From: Timema cristinae
Lineage: Eukaryota > Arthropoda > Insecta > Phasmatodea > Timematidae
DNA: 64,000 nt
Assembly: GCA_039000515.1 (NCBI GenBank)
Contig: JBCFYV010000893.1
Coordinates: 114,719-178,718 of the forward strand
Direction of reading: 5' to 3'
The stretch's first letter is position 1. Each line of letters begins with the position of its first letter. This document shows positions 35,690 through 46,581 of this stretch, piece by piece. The notes beneath the pieces were generated by a model. The model did no database searches. It saw nothing but the letters and a program-made list of their open reading frames with translations, and was not told the origin of the DNA. Position numbers and translations under genes: made by a program.

Positions 35690-36235
35690 TCACGTTCCCT
35701 CAAGCACGAGAGCAAGCCACGTCCTGACATCACGCTGGGGTTCTCGAGATGACAAGACTGTTAGAGAGAAAGCCACGTCCTGGCATCACCCTGGGGTTCT
35801 CGAGATGACAGGATGGTTAGAGAGCAAGCCACGTCCTGACATCACCCTGTGGTTCTCGAGATGACAGGACGGTTAGAGAGCAAGCCACGTCTTGACATCA
35901 CGCTGGGGTTCTCGAGATGACAGGACGGTTAGAGAGAAAGCCACGTCTTGATATCACGCTGGGGTTCTTGAGATGACAGGACGGTTAGAGAGAAAGCCAC
36001 ATCCTGACATCACGCTGGGGTTCTCGAGATTTCAAGATGATTAAAGAGCAAGTTTGTCTCTTTCGTCACGCCTGGGTTCTCGAGATGTCAAGAGGGTTAG
36101 AGAACAAGCCACGCTCTGTTGTCTCGCCAGATTTATTGATATTTCAATATGGTTGGGAAAACTACGCTCTGACGTCACGTCGGGATTTTTGAAATGTCAA
36201 GACGGTTAGACCGCTCTTACGTCTCGTCTCGTCAC
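35690..36235. repeat. 56-bp minisatellite array
   Basis: Landmark CTCGAGAT (or CTTGAGAT) at 35743, 35799, 35855, 35911, 35967, 36023 and 36079, a constant 56-bp spacing. More decayed units follow to about 36235, and then short CACGC repeats. Units contain GTTCTCGAGATGACAGGACG and GTTAGAGAGCAAGCCACG. Confidence 0.93.
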
Positions 36236-37176
36236 GCCACGCCACGCCACGCTTCTCCCTTTACCAAGCTTTTTCCGCTTTTTTATTGGTTCCTCTGGTC
36301 CGTCACTGTATATATATATATATATATATAATGTTAATCTTATTAAATAAATATGAGTTTTACCTGAATCTATGACACACACTCTTGAGTACCAAATAAG
36401 GAAGGTACCGGCGGAGGAAATTCCTTAAACAAAATTATATATCGGCTTAAATATTTATCTTTTGAGTTTTTCAAAATTCACTTTGGACATTCACTTAATG
36501 TTATTCATGAAAGGTTGAATTCTCCTCTAGAATTATGTGTACATTTATATTTTCTTTATTTTTGATCATAATCAAATTAATGTTAGATTTGTTTAATATT
36601 TACCATGGAGATTTTTTTTAAATTTGCCTTTTATAATAGACTTAGATGAATATAAGTTTTACATTTTTTACTCCCTGTATAGTTTTGGTATTAGGAAGAA
36701 CTTTATTTTTTACTGTGAACCAATTTAAGCGAAATAAAAGATAAATACCAGACTGTGGGGATATTTGCTCAAATAAAATATATAAAAATAAAATAATCAT
36801 TAAACCAACTTATCTCTAGATAATAAACATGATTACTAAAATACCTATTGATATCGTTTAACTATCCTTTTTAGGAGGATAGCACAGGGTTGTCTGCGTC
36901 GCGCAAATTTATTAAAGTTTGTGGTATCTCACCAATAACCCTGATAACCTCAATAATATACACCAATTCGTCATAAAAAAAAAGTTATCCTCCATCTTAG
37001 AAGTCAAATAATGTCGCTGTTTGTGTGTTGGCAATTTTGCTGTAGTACTTGCTTGTGTTCACATGCAAACTTTGGTGGTCACGTGATTTGGAGTGACTCA
37101 CCGTGACTGAGAAACGTATGGTTGAATATTTTCGCGTGTTCAGTAGATGATACGAAACTAATGAAAGAAAGGGATT
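36236..37176. other. AT-rich stretch without a gene
   Basis: Contains a (TA)n run at 36308-36331. The minus-strand frame 36997-37269 runs into the 29-bp array and is not convincing. Nothing else is seen. Confidence 0.5.
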
Positions 37177-38043
37177 ACACAACTGTAACAAGAAGTAACG
37201 CTGATACACAACTGTCACAAGAAGTAACGCTGATACACAACTGTCACAAGAAGTAACGCTGATACACAACTGTCACAAGAAGTAACGCTTATACACAACT
37301 GTCACAAGAAGTAACGCTGATACACAACTGTCATAAGAAGTAACGCTGATACACAACTGTCACAAGAAGTAACGCTGATACACAACTGTCACAAGAAGTA
37401 ACGCTGATACACAACTGTCACAAGAAGTAACGCTGATACACAACTGTCACAAGAAGTAACGCTGATACACAACTGTCACAAGAAGTAACGCTGATACACA
37501 ACTGTCAAAGAAGTAACGCTGATACACACTGTCACAAGAAGTAACGCTGATACACAACTGTCACAAGAAGTAACGCTGATACACAACTGTCACAAGAAGT
37601 AACGCTGATACACAACTGTCACAAGAAGTAACGCTGATACACAACTGTCACAAGAAGTAACGCTGATACACAACTGTCACAAGAAGTAACGCTGATACAC
37701 AACTGTCACAAGAAGTAACGCTGATACACAACTGTCAAAGAAGTAACTGATACACAACTGTCACAAGAAGTAACGTGATACACAACTACTGTCACAAGAA
37801 GTAACGCTGATACACAACTGTCACAAGAAGTAACGCTGATACACAACTGTCACAAGAAGTAACGCTGATACACAACTGTCACAAGAAGTAACGCTGATAC
37901 ACAACTGTCACAAGAAGTAACGCTGATACACAACTGTCACAAGAAGTAACGCTGATACACAACGGTCACAAGAAGTAACGTTGATACACAACTGTCACAA
38001 GAAGTAACGTTGATACACAACTGTCACAAGAAGTAACGCTGAT
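37177..38043. repeat. 29-bp minisatellite array, about 30 copies
   Basis: The unit is ACAACTGTCACAAGAAGTAA followed by CGCTGATAC. Copies are almost identical. Exceptions include a few short-unit deletions near 37505-37525 and 37735-37790 and the variants CGTTGATAC at the right end. High identity suggests recent expansion or homogenisation. Confidence 0.96.
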
Positions 38044-39523
38044 TTAGCTGAGTGGGCTACATACGATCTGACTTATCGGCCCGACAGTCAGTCTGACCAA
38101 ATCAGATGTTACTTAAAGACTTATCGCTTGATTCCATCAGTTGATTTTTTATTCTAACGGTAGGTATCGAGCTAACAGCAGGTGGTCAGGTGCACAAACC
38201 CCCTGACATCACATGAAAATAAATAGAACATTATGTTAGATGACACATCTATGTACGACCTGATATTGCGTTTGATCTTCCCAAAATATGCCTGACCAAA
38301 TCATGTATTATGTAGCTAGGCCCTTGTCGTCGAGTATTGCTGAGCCAACTATGTTAACTGGGCCTCAGTTATTTAGTCTTTAGGTGAGTAAAAGAAAGGA
38401 ACCACGAAGAAGGGAATATAATACAAGCTATTTAGCAGTGTTGTATTCCTTGCTTTCAATTTTCAACACACGTATTCCTAATTTAATTTTCAATTATCAC
38501 GACAAAAATAATGTTATCTTTGACTTGGACTTAGATTTTGCTTCGCACGTTTGAGTCAAGCTTCTTTTTGCTCTCGTTTAGCATTTAAAAAGTGACCGCA
38601 CACACCCAGAAGTCATATTTTCCTCTTCGCTTCCCGGATTGTCCATGTGAACAACAAGATACATAAAAAGGTTACAAACCCTTTGTTCGACCACGGTCAC
38701 ATCTGCCGTGTTTGATGAAAGAGACTGTAGAATATCACGCCTACCTGTATCTCCTAAAAGAGGTGATAGTGTAATCGAGCAGATAATGGCGGTATGATCG
38801 GAAGGAACGACAGATGACCCGATATCGACCAGCTATATGGGGATGATTACGTTCCTTCCACTGTGCTGGGGATGATATATTGGGGCAGTAACCGCCGTGA
38901 AGATATTTCAGTCCCACGAGATGGCTCTCGCTGCAGGTCCTGTTGGGATCGTCGAAACATATTAAAATATGACGCTACATCAGCACAATGGAAACAATAC
39001 AACAGAACGTGAGTACAGTTCATTTTTCCTAAGAAGATTATTTTAGAACATACAATAAAACTTCGTTAATCCGAACTAATAGTAATCGAAACTTGTTCGG
39101 ATTAACCGCGAGAATATGAAAGGGTTTGCGGAAAGACTTATATAGGGGCTTTGCTATGTCCCGGTTAGGTTGAGAAAAAAACATAGTGGGGGATATAGAG
39201 GCGGGTGGAATGAGGTTATGTCAAGGTTAAGCTAGTTTGAATAAAAACAAAAAGAGGGAGTCAATAACTGGGAGAACATACTTAAAAAATATTAAATACG
39301 ATTACGCTGTAGGATTTATTAATTTGAACAAAATATTTTTCATGGTTTGACAAGCTTTTCCAAAGTGTATTTGACTAAAATTAAGATAAAGATACAATTC
39401 GTAAATTTTGTTATCACTGAACACACAAAAGAAAATCAGTGTAGTGAGTAGAGAGATAAAAGTCAAACCACTTTTCCAAACACTTGAGATCTGAAAGAAT
39501 GTCAACATTATCAATTAATTTTA
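38044..39523. other. Stretch without a gene
   Basis: No coding signal. Near 39055-39110 the string AAACTTCGTTAATCCGAACT with the partner TTCGGATTAACCGCG recalls degenerate ends of Tigger/pogo-type elements, but no complete element can be drawn. A 10-bp inverted repeat (GGAAGGAACG / CGTTCCTTCC) lies near 38800-38860. Confidence 0.35.
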
Positions 39524-39536
39524 AGTAAACGTTAAT

Positions 39537-39810
39537 TATTATTAGCACCGCGTCTTACTACCCGTTCGGGTTATACGCACTTACGCTAATGTGTAATGGT
39601 AGGGTGATTGTGGTATGAAATGAAGGACCTACAGTTTAACGTGGAATCCGAACCACGGTGGTGGCCTTGCATTCCCCACATTCACAGGATGTCTTGTCAG
39701 AGGTGAAGGAAGGGTTTGGTAATCAGATAAATCTGTGCCGGGACCGAGGATTGAACCCCGGCCGCCAGCACAGAAGTCTGACACCTTACCCCTAGACCAC
39801 CAGGTCACCC
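39537..39810 (-). mobile_element. tRNA-derived SINE, full length, with 13-bp target duplication
   Basis: Reverse orientation of the copy at 43482-43761. The 5' head lies at the right end and carries the tRNA-like A and B boxes. The short TAA tail lies at the left end. Target duplications AGTAAACGTTAAT are at 39524-39536 and 39811-39823. The body contains the inverted string CCCGTTCGGG near its 3' end. Confidence 0.92.
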
Positions 39811-40115
39811 AGTAAACGTTAATAACATACTTAATATGATCTAAAGAATTTAGTGGTATGGTTGTTCGGAGCTATGTTTTATTCTGCATAGTATTGAAAA
39901 TGATCTTTCACCTGTTACAGATCTAGCAGGGACCACCAATAATAATCTTAGAAGGATACACAACTCAGGAAATAATTTCCTCGTTTCATGTGCAGTTCTT
40001 TGAATTTATTTACAAAATTTTAAACATATTTTGGAGTTTTAATTAATCGTTTGGTAAATTCCTCTTAAATTCCAAATTCAAAAAGTGCTATCAGCAAACT
40101 ATTTTCTAACTGAAT

Positions 40116-41395
40116 TTCCCTATGGAATGAGGCTTAAAATAGTCCCACATCATCCCCCGCTTGTCCTAATAGAGGCGTATTAAAGAGGAAGCTTTTAGGC
40201 CTCCCGTTGACGACCATGTCAACACACATGGCTACCCTCGGACAATTATTGGATATCATTGCACTCGGGCTCCGTAAATGAAGTGCGCCTGTTGTAATAT
40301 CTTATTAGAAGGGACTTGAGTCTGAAAATAACCGGTTAACCTACTTTGAAAAAGGATCGGTTGTGAAGATGAGGGTTACGAACGTAAAATTGGCACTTTC
40401 CTGTAACCACTTACTGCAATGACCTCTCCCCTGGGTAATGCCACAAGCGAAGGTTGTCCTGTCTAGCGTGGTGTGAGGCTCCCCGTCTGGAGAGTGGACA
40501 TGGCCTTGTGTGATAGAACTTACTCGTGTCAATCACCCTAGTTCTACGATCTGAGTACAGTGAAGGCTGTCCCTAAACGGCACGACCGATTCTATTCGCA
40601 AAGCTGACACCTTACTGTGCGCCGGCACCGTTCTGCCAAACTTTGCTGACAACGTATTGCTCGGCCCTTAACAGGCGCAAATGGGTAAGGCCGTTCAGAC
40701 CTATTCTGGTATAAATTCAGGAAGTAACGAATCCCCAGCCTCGCTTCCTGGTAATGTCTCGAGTATAGAACAATGATAACTCTAAGCGTTACGCAAATTA
40801 GCTCATATACAGGTGAAGGTGGAACCCCGCAGGTTCTTTAATGTTTGCAAGGGAGTGGTCACTTAATCTTAACCTCGACTAGGACATCGCTGAGTAAATC
40901 TATTAGGAGCTGGCCTCTAAGCATACCACTGAAGTTTATTGAATAACCAAAAAAAGAATAGCCAGGAAAAAGACGAACACGTATATCCTCACTTTTTCGA
41001 CTCCTCTTCCAAAGGAGGTCCGATCAGGTTTCCACATGCTCAAGTTCCGGCAGTATGTCCCTAACCCTCGGCGCTGTTTTAAATGCCAGGAATTCGGGCA
41101 TACTCTAGTCGATGCCGTAGTAAGCCAACCTGTGCAGATTTAGGATGAGGATTACACAACGCCGTGTGAATCTCTTAAATTATTCGTCAACTGCAAGGGC
41201 CCGCATTATGCCTGGTTTCGGGCCTGTCCGAAATGGAAGGCAGAGAAAAATGTCCTGGAGATTCAATCTGAAAAGAAGATCTCTTATGCCTAGGCACGCA
41301 AAGAAAATGTATTAAGTCAGACTCTGGTATTTCAAACTTCTTATATCCAAATTGTTAAACAAAACATCATTAATTGGATACTTTAAATTATAAAG
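40116..41395 (+). pseudogene. Old I-group LINE, 5' UTR and ORF1
   Basis: Aligns by eye to about 44385-45960 of the full-length element: the 5' UTR from TTCCCTATGGAATGAGG, then ORF1 including the first zinc knuckle (CFKCQEFGH). It has many stops and indels. At 40906-40923 it retains the in-frame spacing that the full-length copy has lost by one base. It ends in the part of ORF1 after the knuckles. Confidence 0.8.
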
Positions 41396-41559
41396 GCGCA
41401 AAGTATCAAAATAGTGAAAGTTAAATACAATGAATAAATAATTTGCATCACGTACACATGAAATTAAGTTCACAGATAAAGTAACATACGCGGTACAAGT
41501 CCATATTGATGATCACTCTAAAAATACAATAATAAAAATAAAACATATAAAAACTTAAC

Positions 41560-42330
41560 AAATGGTAAAAATGTGCTAAATACCTCGACGGAGTCAACTG
41601 ATGCTGTGAGATCCCTATCCGCTACTCACAATACAAGCTCCTGTAAAATTCTATGTGCTCTTTCCTTGGCTATTATGGAATCATGGCTCTTAAATCCTTC
41701 TTTTTCTCAAGTGATTGATAGCTTTGACGATAGCTTGGAAGAGTGCGGGACGTATGTATTTCACGTTCTTTCCTTTCTTCAAAACTCCGATCTTTCACAC
41801 TAACTATCTCAAAATCACCATAATCAACATTTATGCTCACATCTTTGGAAATGTTAAGGTTCTCTGTACAGCTTATCTGGTCAACCACAATTAGGATGTT
41901 CAGTAAATTTGAATCATTCATGAAAATTACTTTAAATGGTTTAACCACTTAAGAGTCTAGCACTAGTCTGTATAAATCACTCGGACCACTTGATTTTATT
42001 ACTGCTTTTATTATATCTATCAATGCAAAATCTGTGTCGCATGGGAGGAAACTGTGCCCGCTGAAAGAAAAACCTATGCTCTATTCATTCGAATAATCCA
42101 ACTGTCACCAATAATATGGAGAGAAATACTATCATATGGTTCTCACTCTTCCACACATAGTTGTCACTCCATACTATCAGGCTTTTCTTGTTTGTGATTC
42201 CTTTATTCAAAGTTTTAGAAGACAAGAGGCAATTTCGTTTCCATCCCTCTCGCTTACACTCTCATTCCACATATGAAATAAGGCTATCACCTACACAGAT
42301 GTTGAAGTTTTAACAAGGCAGTTGACGGTG
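41560..42330 (-). pseudogene. DUF7869-like protein fragment
   Basis: Translation with frame changes gives, in order, MWNESVSERDGNEIASCLL, LIVWSDNYVW, then GHSFLPCDTDFALIDIIKAV. This order (WHE-x-NEIASCLL, an IxWSDNCxGQN-like block, then GHSFLPCDRDF) is what I know from DUF7869-type proteins common in insect and cnidarian repeats. A frame of 91 codons at 41948-41673 continues the same protein and may end at a GTGAGTAG donor-like site near 41630. Function is unknown; probably derived from a mobile element. It lies between two halves of an old LINE. Confidence 0.5.
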
Positions 42331-42368
42331 ATAAAACATTTCAGAGTGTGTAAGTGTCGGCCCAAACA

Positions 42369-42930
42369 TACATGGCACCTGCAGTGGGTCTCGACGCCTG
42401 CTTAGAACAAACTTAGGTCCATTAGGGACGGTGTCTCGTGATGGCCCTCTTCTATACAAACTCTAGAAGAGAGGAAGTCATCGTGACAAGGTTCCACGTT
42501 GGACATAGATTTCTGTTCCATTGGTTTTTATTAAGAGGGGATCCACCTCCAGTGTGTGATCTTTGCGATGCTCCCCTTAGTGAGTAACCACACTTTGGTG
42601 GAGTGTCGCAAGTATGCCCCTATTCGTTTGGCTCTTGATTTTAACTAAGACTTTAGTTTTTTACTATGTGATAGTGCAGATGGAATCATATGTGTACTCC
42701 GTTTTATACGCCATGCGAATCTTTTAAATTCCATTTGAGTCCGCTCTTATAGAGTGCTTAACTTAGATATGATCTAATATTGAGATTAGTTTATACACCT
42801 ACTTTTTTACAAGCAGATGTATCATCTCCAAACCATAATATTTATCCAGTTTTTGTCCGCTCTTATGGAGTTTCTCAAATGGATTTTGTTTCATTTTGAG
42901 ACTTATTTTTAACAGTTTTGTACATATTTT
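42369..42930 (+). pseudogene. Old I-group LINE, ORF2 C-terminus and 3' UTR
   Basis: Starts at the counterpart of the HEQWVSTPAQNK segment (TGGCACCTGCAGTGGGTCTC) and continues through the Cys/His cluster, the stop and most of the 3' UTR. The 3' UTR hairpins are recognisable, but the (TAA)n tail is missing. It probably belongs to the same old insertion as 40116-41395. Confidence 0.75.
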
Positions 42931-43470
42931 TCTATTTGTATACATCAGTTACGGATTCGGGGAGAAGGGGGGGGGGGGTGTCAAAGGTTCAGTTGACCCC
43001 ACTGTGAAGGTTAGAAAATAAATACAAAAAACAAAATTAAAGTTAGAATTTTAGAAAGAATATACTACACAGATAAATTATACAATTCATTATCTTTCTA
43101 CGCGCAGACACCTCATAAGCCGGGTCCACACGGGCGTTATTCGTCCACGTTTATTTAATGTTCGATTTTACTCACGCAACCGTGAAGAAAATATTTGTTT
43201 TCATGTACAAATAGTTGAATAGTTGTCGTGCATAGCGAGTAACGAATATTGTTCCGACTAATATCGGCTGAGAGCAGTTCATCCACAAATACCGAATATA
43301 GAGTATGTGTGGACAGCAGGAGCGGTGGAACTGTGGGGGACTCTGACCCCCTGGAAATAACTTACCCATCCCTGAAATACCCCTCTACCCCCTCCCCATA
43401 GATATATTTCAAATCCTCTGATACTATCAAATATGAAGCTGAATGATGGCCTTAAATCAAATTCTAAATT
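42931..43470. other. Stretch without a gene
   Basis: Contains a G11 tract at about 42969-42979. No coding signal beyond short chance frames. Confidence 0.45.
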
Positions 43471-43481
43471 ACTTATAGATG

Positions 43482-43761
43482 GGGTGACCTGGTGGTCTAG
43501 GGGTAAGGTGTCAGATTTCTGTGCTGGCGGCCGGGGTTCGATCCTCGGTCCCGGCACAGATTTATCTGATTTCCAAACCCTTCCTACACCTCTGACAAGA
43601 CATCTTGTGAATGTGTGGAATGCCAGGTCGCCACCGTGGTTCGGATTCCACGTTAAACTGTAGGTCCTTCATTTCATCTCATAATCACCCTACCATTACA
43701 CATTAGCGTAAGTGCGTATAACCCGAACGGGTAGTAAGACGCGGTGCTAATAATAATAATA
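43482..43761 (+). mobile_element. tRNA-derived SINE, full length, with 11-bp target duplication
   Basis: The 5' head contains a pol III type 2 promoter: A box TGGTCTAGGGGTAAGGTG at 43493-43510 and B box GGTTCGATCC at 43535-43544. A non-tRNA body and a (TAA)n tail at about 43747-43761 follow. ACTTATAGATG flanks it at 43471-43481 and 43762-43772. Confidence 0.93.
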
Positions 43762-43772
43762 ACTTATAGATG

Positions 43773-44373
43773 CATCATATTGTCAAAAATTTGTCGGAGA
43801 AGACCATTTCAAATAACTATTAGACTAGAGGCATCTAACTGGCAGAAAAAGTCAGGGGAGGAAAGCTCTAAATACTTATCTTCTAAGGTAATCCAAATTT
43901 CAAAATTGTCTGGGGGAGGACAACTCCAAATAGCTTCGAGATGCATGTCATTTTGAAGAATTTTCAGACGAGGGCCACCCTAAATAGCCTTGTTTCTGAA
44001 ATAGTTAAATTTTCAAATTTTATCAGGACTCCCTGGAGCAGATTATTCTTCCTGACTTGGACATCCATCCAACAGAAAATATTTATGCCTGAGCTACAAT
44101 GTTTAAATTTACCATGTACATTAATATGATAAATAAACCAATGACACCGTGAAATTTATATAGTGATTTTAATCATTGTGAAAAAATAAATCTTTGAATA
44201 AACTCTACCTAATAAAGCATGCCTCTTATGATATAAAATCAACATAAGTGTTGTGAAGCAACACTTGAAATATGGTGACAAAACAGAAAATAAAATTATG
44301 AGTTATTACAGAAATATTCCTTGAAATGAAATGATAATATAACAGGTTTTACCAGATTAAAATATTGAGTTTT
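43773..44373. other. Stretch without a gene
   Basis: AT-rich sequence with no recognisable element or coding region. Confidence 0.45.
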
Positions 44374-44899
44374 TTTAAAAAGATTCCCCCTGCGGGACGG
44401 GGTTTAGAATAGTCCCGCAGTAACCCCTGCTTGTCGTAAGAAGCGACTAAAAGGGGAGGCTTCTGTGCAGGACGTACCTCGTGTGGGACAAACCTATCCT
44501 ATATCTTTCCTTTCAAATCATTTTCTTCTTCCTTCACTTTCCACTTTTTTTCACTCTTCCCCCTTCGCTTTATCTATCCTTACCTTTTTCTTCCTTTCCC
44601 CCACCGTTCATCCTGCACAGAGGCCTTTGGCCTTTGCGTTGAGGACCTTGGCAACTAACCCGGCTCTTCTCTGTTTATTATTGGATACCACTGCCTTGAG
44701 CTCCCGAATGAAAGTGCGCCGGTTGTAATATCTTGGTAGAAGGGCCTTAGGGATGACAACCGGGTACCCTACCTTGAGAAAAGACCGGTTGCGTTCATGA
44801 GGGTCCCGGACGTAAAATTAGCACTTTCCTGCATACACTTGCTGCGGTGACCTCTCCTCCGGCGATGCTCCATATGAAGGTTGTCATGTCTAGCGTCGT

Positions 44900-46563
44900 A
44901 TGGAGCCTCTCGTCGGAAGAGTTAACAGGGCCCTATGTGGTAGAACCAACTGGGATCAACCTGGGTCTACGATCCGAGTACTTTTGCAGGTTGTCCTCCC
45001 ACTCATGATTGAGTCTCTTGTCACAGCTGACACCTTACTGTCCGCTGGCACCGTACTGCCAAGTTCTGCTGGCATCTCACGGCCCGGCCCCTCACAGGGC
45101 CGTATTAATGATAAGAGGCGGAAACGGGTAAGGCCGTCCAGCCCTGTTTTGATGAAAAGCCAGGAAGTGGTGAGGCCCCAGCCCCGCTTTCTGGTGATGT
45201 CTCGAGTAGAAGAAAGTCTAGATCTGAAACGTGTCAGCCCATTTATCCTCGAAAGAGTGATAAATGGAGCAGCAAAATCTGACGTTTTAATAAGGAAACT
45301 GCGTGATGGCACCATCATGATTCAGACCATGACTGACACACAGTCTTCAAATATAATGGCCATCTCCGAAATACCGTTGAGCAATACGACTCATATACCG
45401 GTGAAGGTGGAACCTCACAGGTTCCTCAATGTTTGCAAGGGAGTGGTCACTTGTTATGACCTCGACTGCGTGAGCATTGAGGATATCTGTGAGGAGCTTT
45501 CCCTCAGCATGTCACCGAGGTCTACCGTATCATTACCAAAAAGAACGGACAAGAAAAGAAGACGGATACGTATATCCTCACATTTGCGACTCCTACCCTT
45601 CCGAAGGAGGTCCGAGCAGGCTTCCACGTGCTCAGGGTCCGGCCGTATGTCCCTAACCCTAGGCGCTGTTTTCAGTGCCAGGAATTTGGGCATACGAAGC
45701 TGCGATGCCGTGGTAAGCCAACCTGTGCGGATTGTGGACAGGAGGCTCATGAAACACCATGCGAGTCTCCTAAATACTGCGTCAACTGCAAGGGTCCGCA
45801 TTCCGCCTGGTCTCGGGCCTGTCCTAAATGGAAGGTAGAGAAGAAAGTCCTGGAGATACAATCTGAGAAGAAGATCTCATATGCCCAGGCACGCAAGGAA
45901 TACGTATCAAGTCAAGCTCCGGTATTTCAAACTTCATATAGCCGGATTGTCAGTCAAAATATAAACTGTCCCAACTGCCATTGCGCAGTTAATCTTGCTA
46001 AGGAGCCAACGCGACCAGTGCCATTGGTTTCTTCTCGAGACACTCATGTTGATCCCGCGCCAATTTCTGTGGCGCCTAAATTTTTAAAGGAGGCCAAACC
46101 GCCACAACGGTCGTCTCCACCACCTATACCACCGAGGAGACCTCCTCGAGGAACTCCCCCGAGCCCACAACGGGGAACACCCCGAGCCCACCTCGGGGAA
46201 CACCCCCGGGCCCGCCTCGGGGCATTAAAACAATGGCGGCCGTTGTTGAGCCTCTCACACCCACCTCTGGGCTTCCGGAGGTGGGGACGAGTTGCGGAAC
46301 AGGTGAGGCCGCTAAGGCGAGTCCCACTGGTGCCTTGAAGAAGGACCAGCGAGAGACCGCCGAAAAAAATTTTTATTAAAAAAGCGTCGAAGGCCTTAAA
46401 GCCTTCGAACAAGGATCCGAGTACCCAGTCTCTCCAAAATAAGCCGAAGCCTCTCCTGAAGCGAGAGGTACAGGAGAGACTGGGAAAGGCAAGAGGGCCT
46501 AAAAAGGGCCTCAACAAATTTTTATTCTTAAAGGATAGTGAAATGGATTGCGAGGATAACTAA
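44900..46563 (+). pseudogene. ORF1 (Gag-like, CCHC knuckles), frameshifted
   Basis: An open frame from Met 44900 (an alternative Met is at 45152) runs to about 45500. One missing base there moves the conserved continuation (QHVTEVYRI) into the frame that carries the knuckles. The knuckle region at about 45676-45840 has CFQCQEFGHTKLRC, CADCGQEAHETPC and CVNCKGPHSAWSRAC, as in I-factor Gag, which binds the element RNA. A Pro-rich stretch at 46110-46210 is followed by a TGA at 46336. A basic Lys-rich tail continues in that frame to a TAA at about 46561, so a second defect is likely. The stop lies about 20 bases before ORF2. Confidence 0.75.
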
Positions 46564-46581
46564 ATTTCAAACTAATAACTT

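Noticed and set aside
43482..43560. Functional tRNA gene
   Set aside because: A and B boxes are tRNA-like, but no complete cloverleaf closes, and the sequence continues into a SINE body with flanking duplications.
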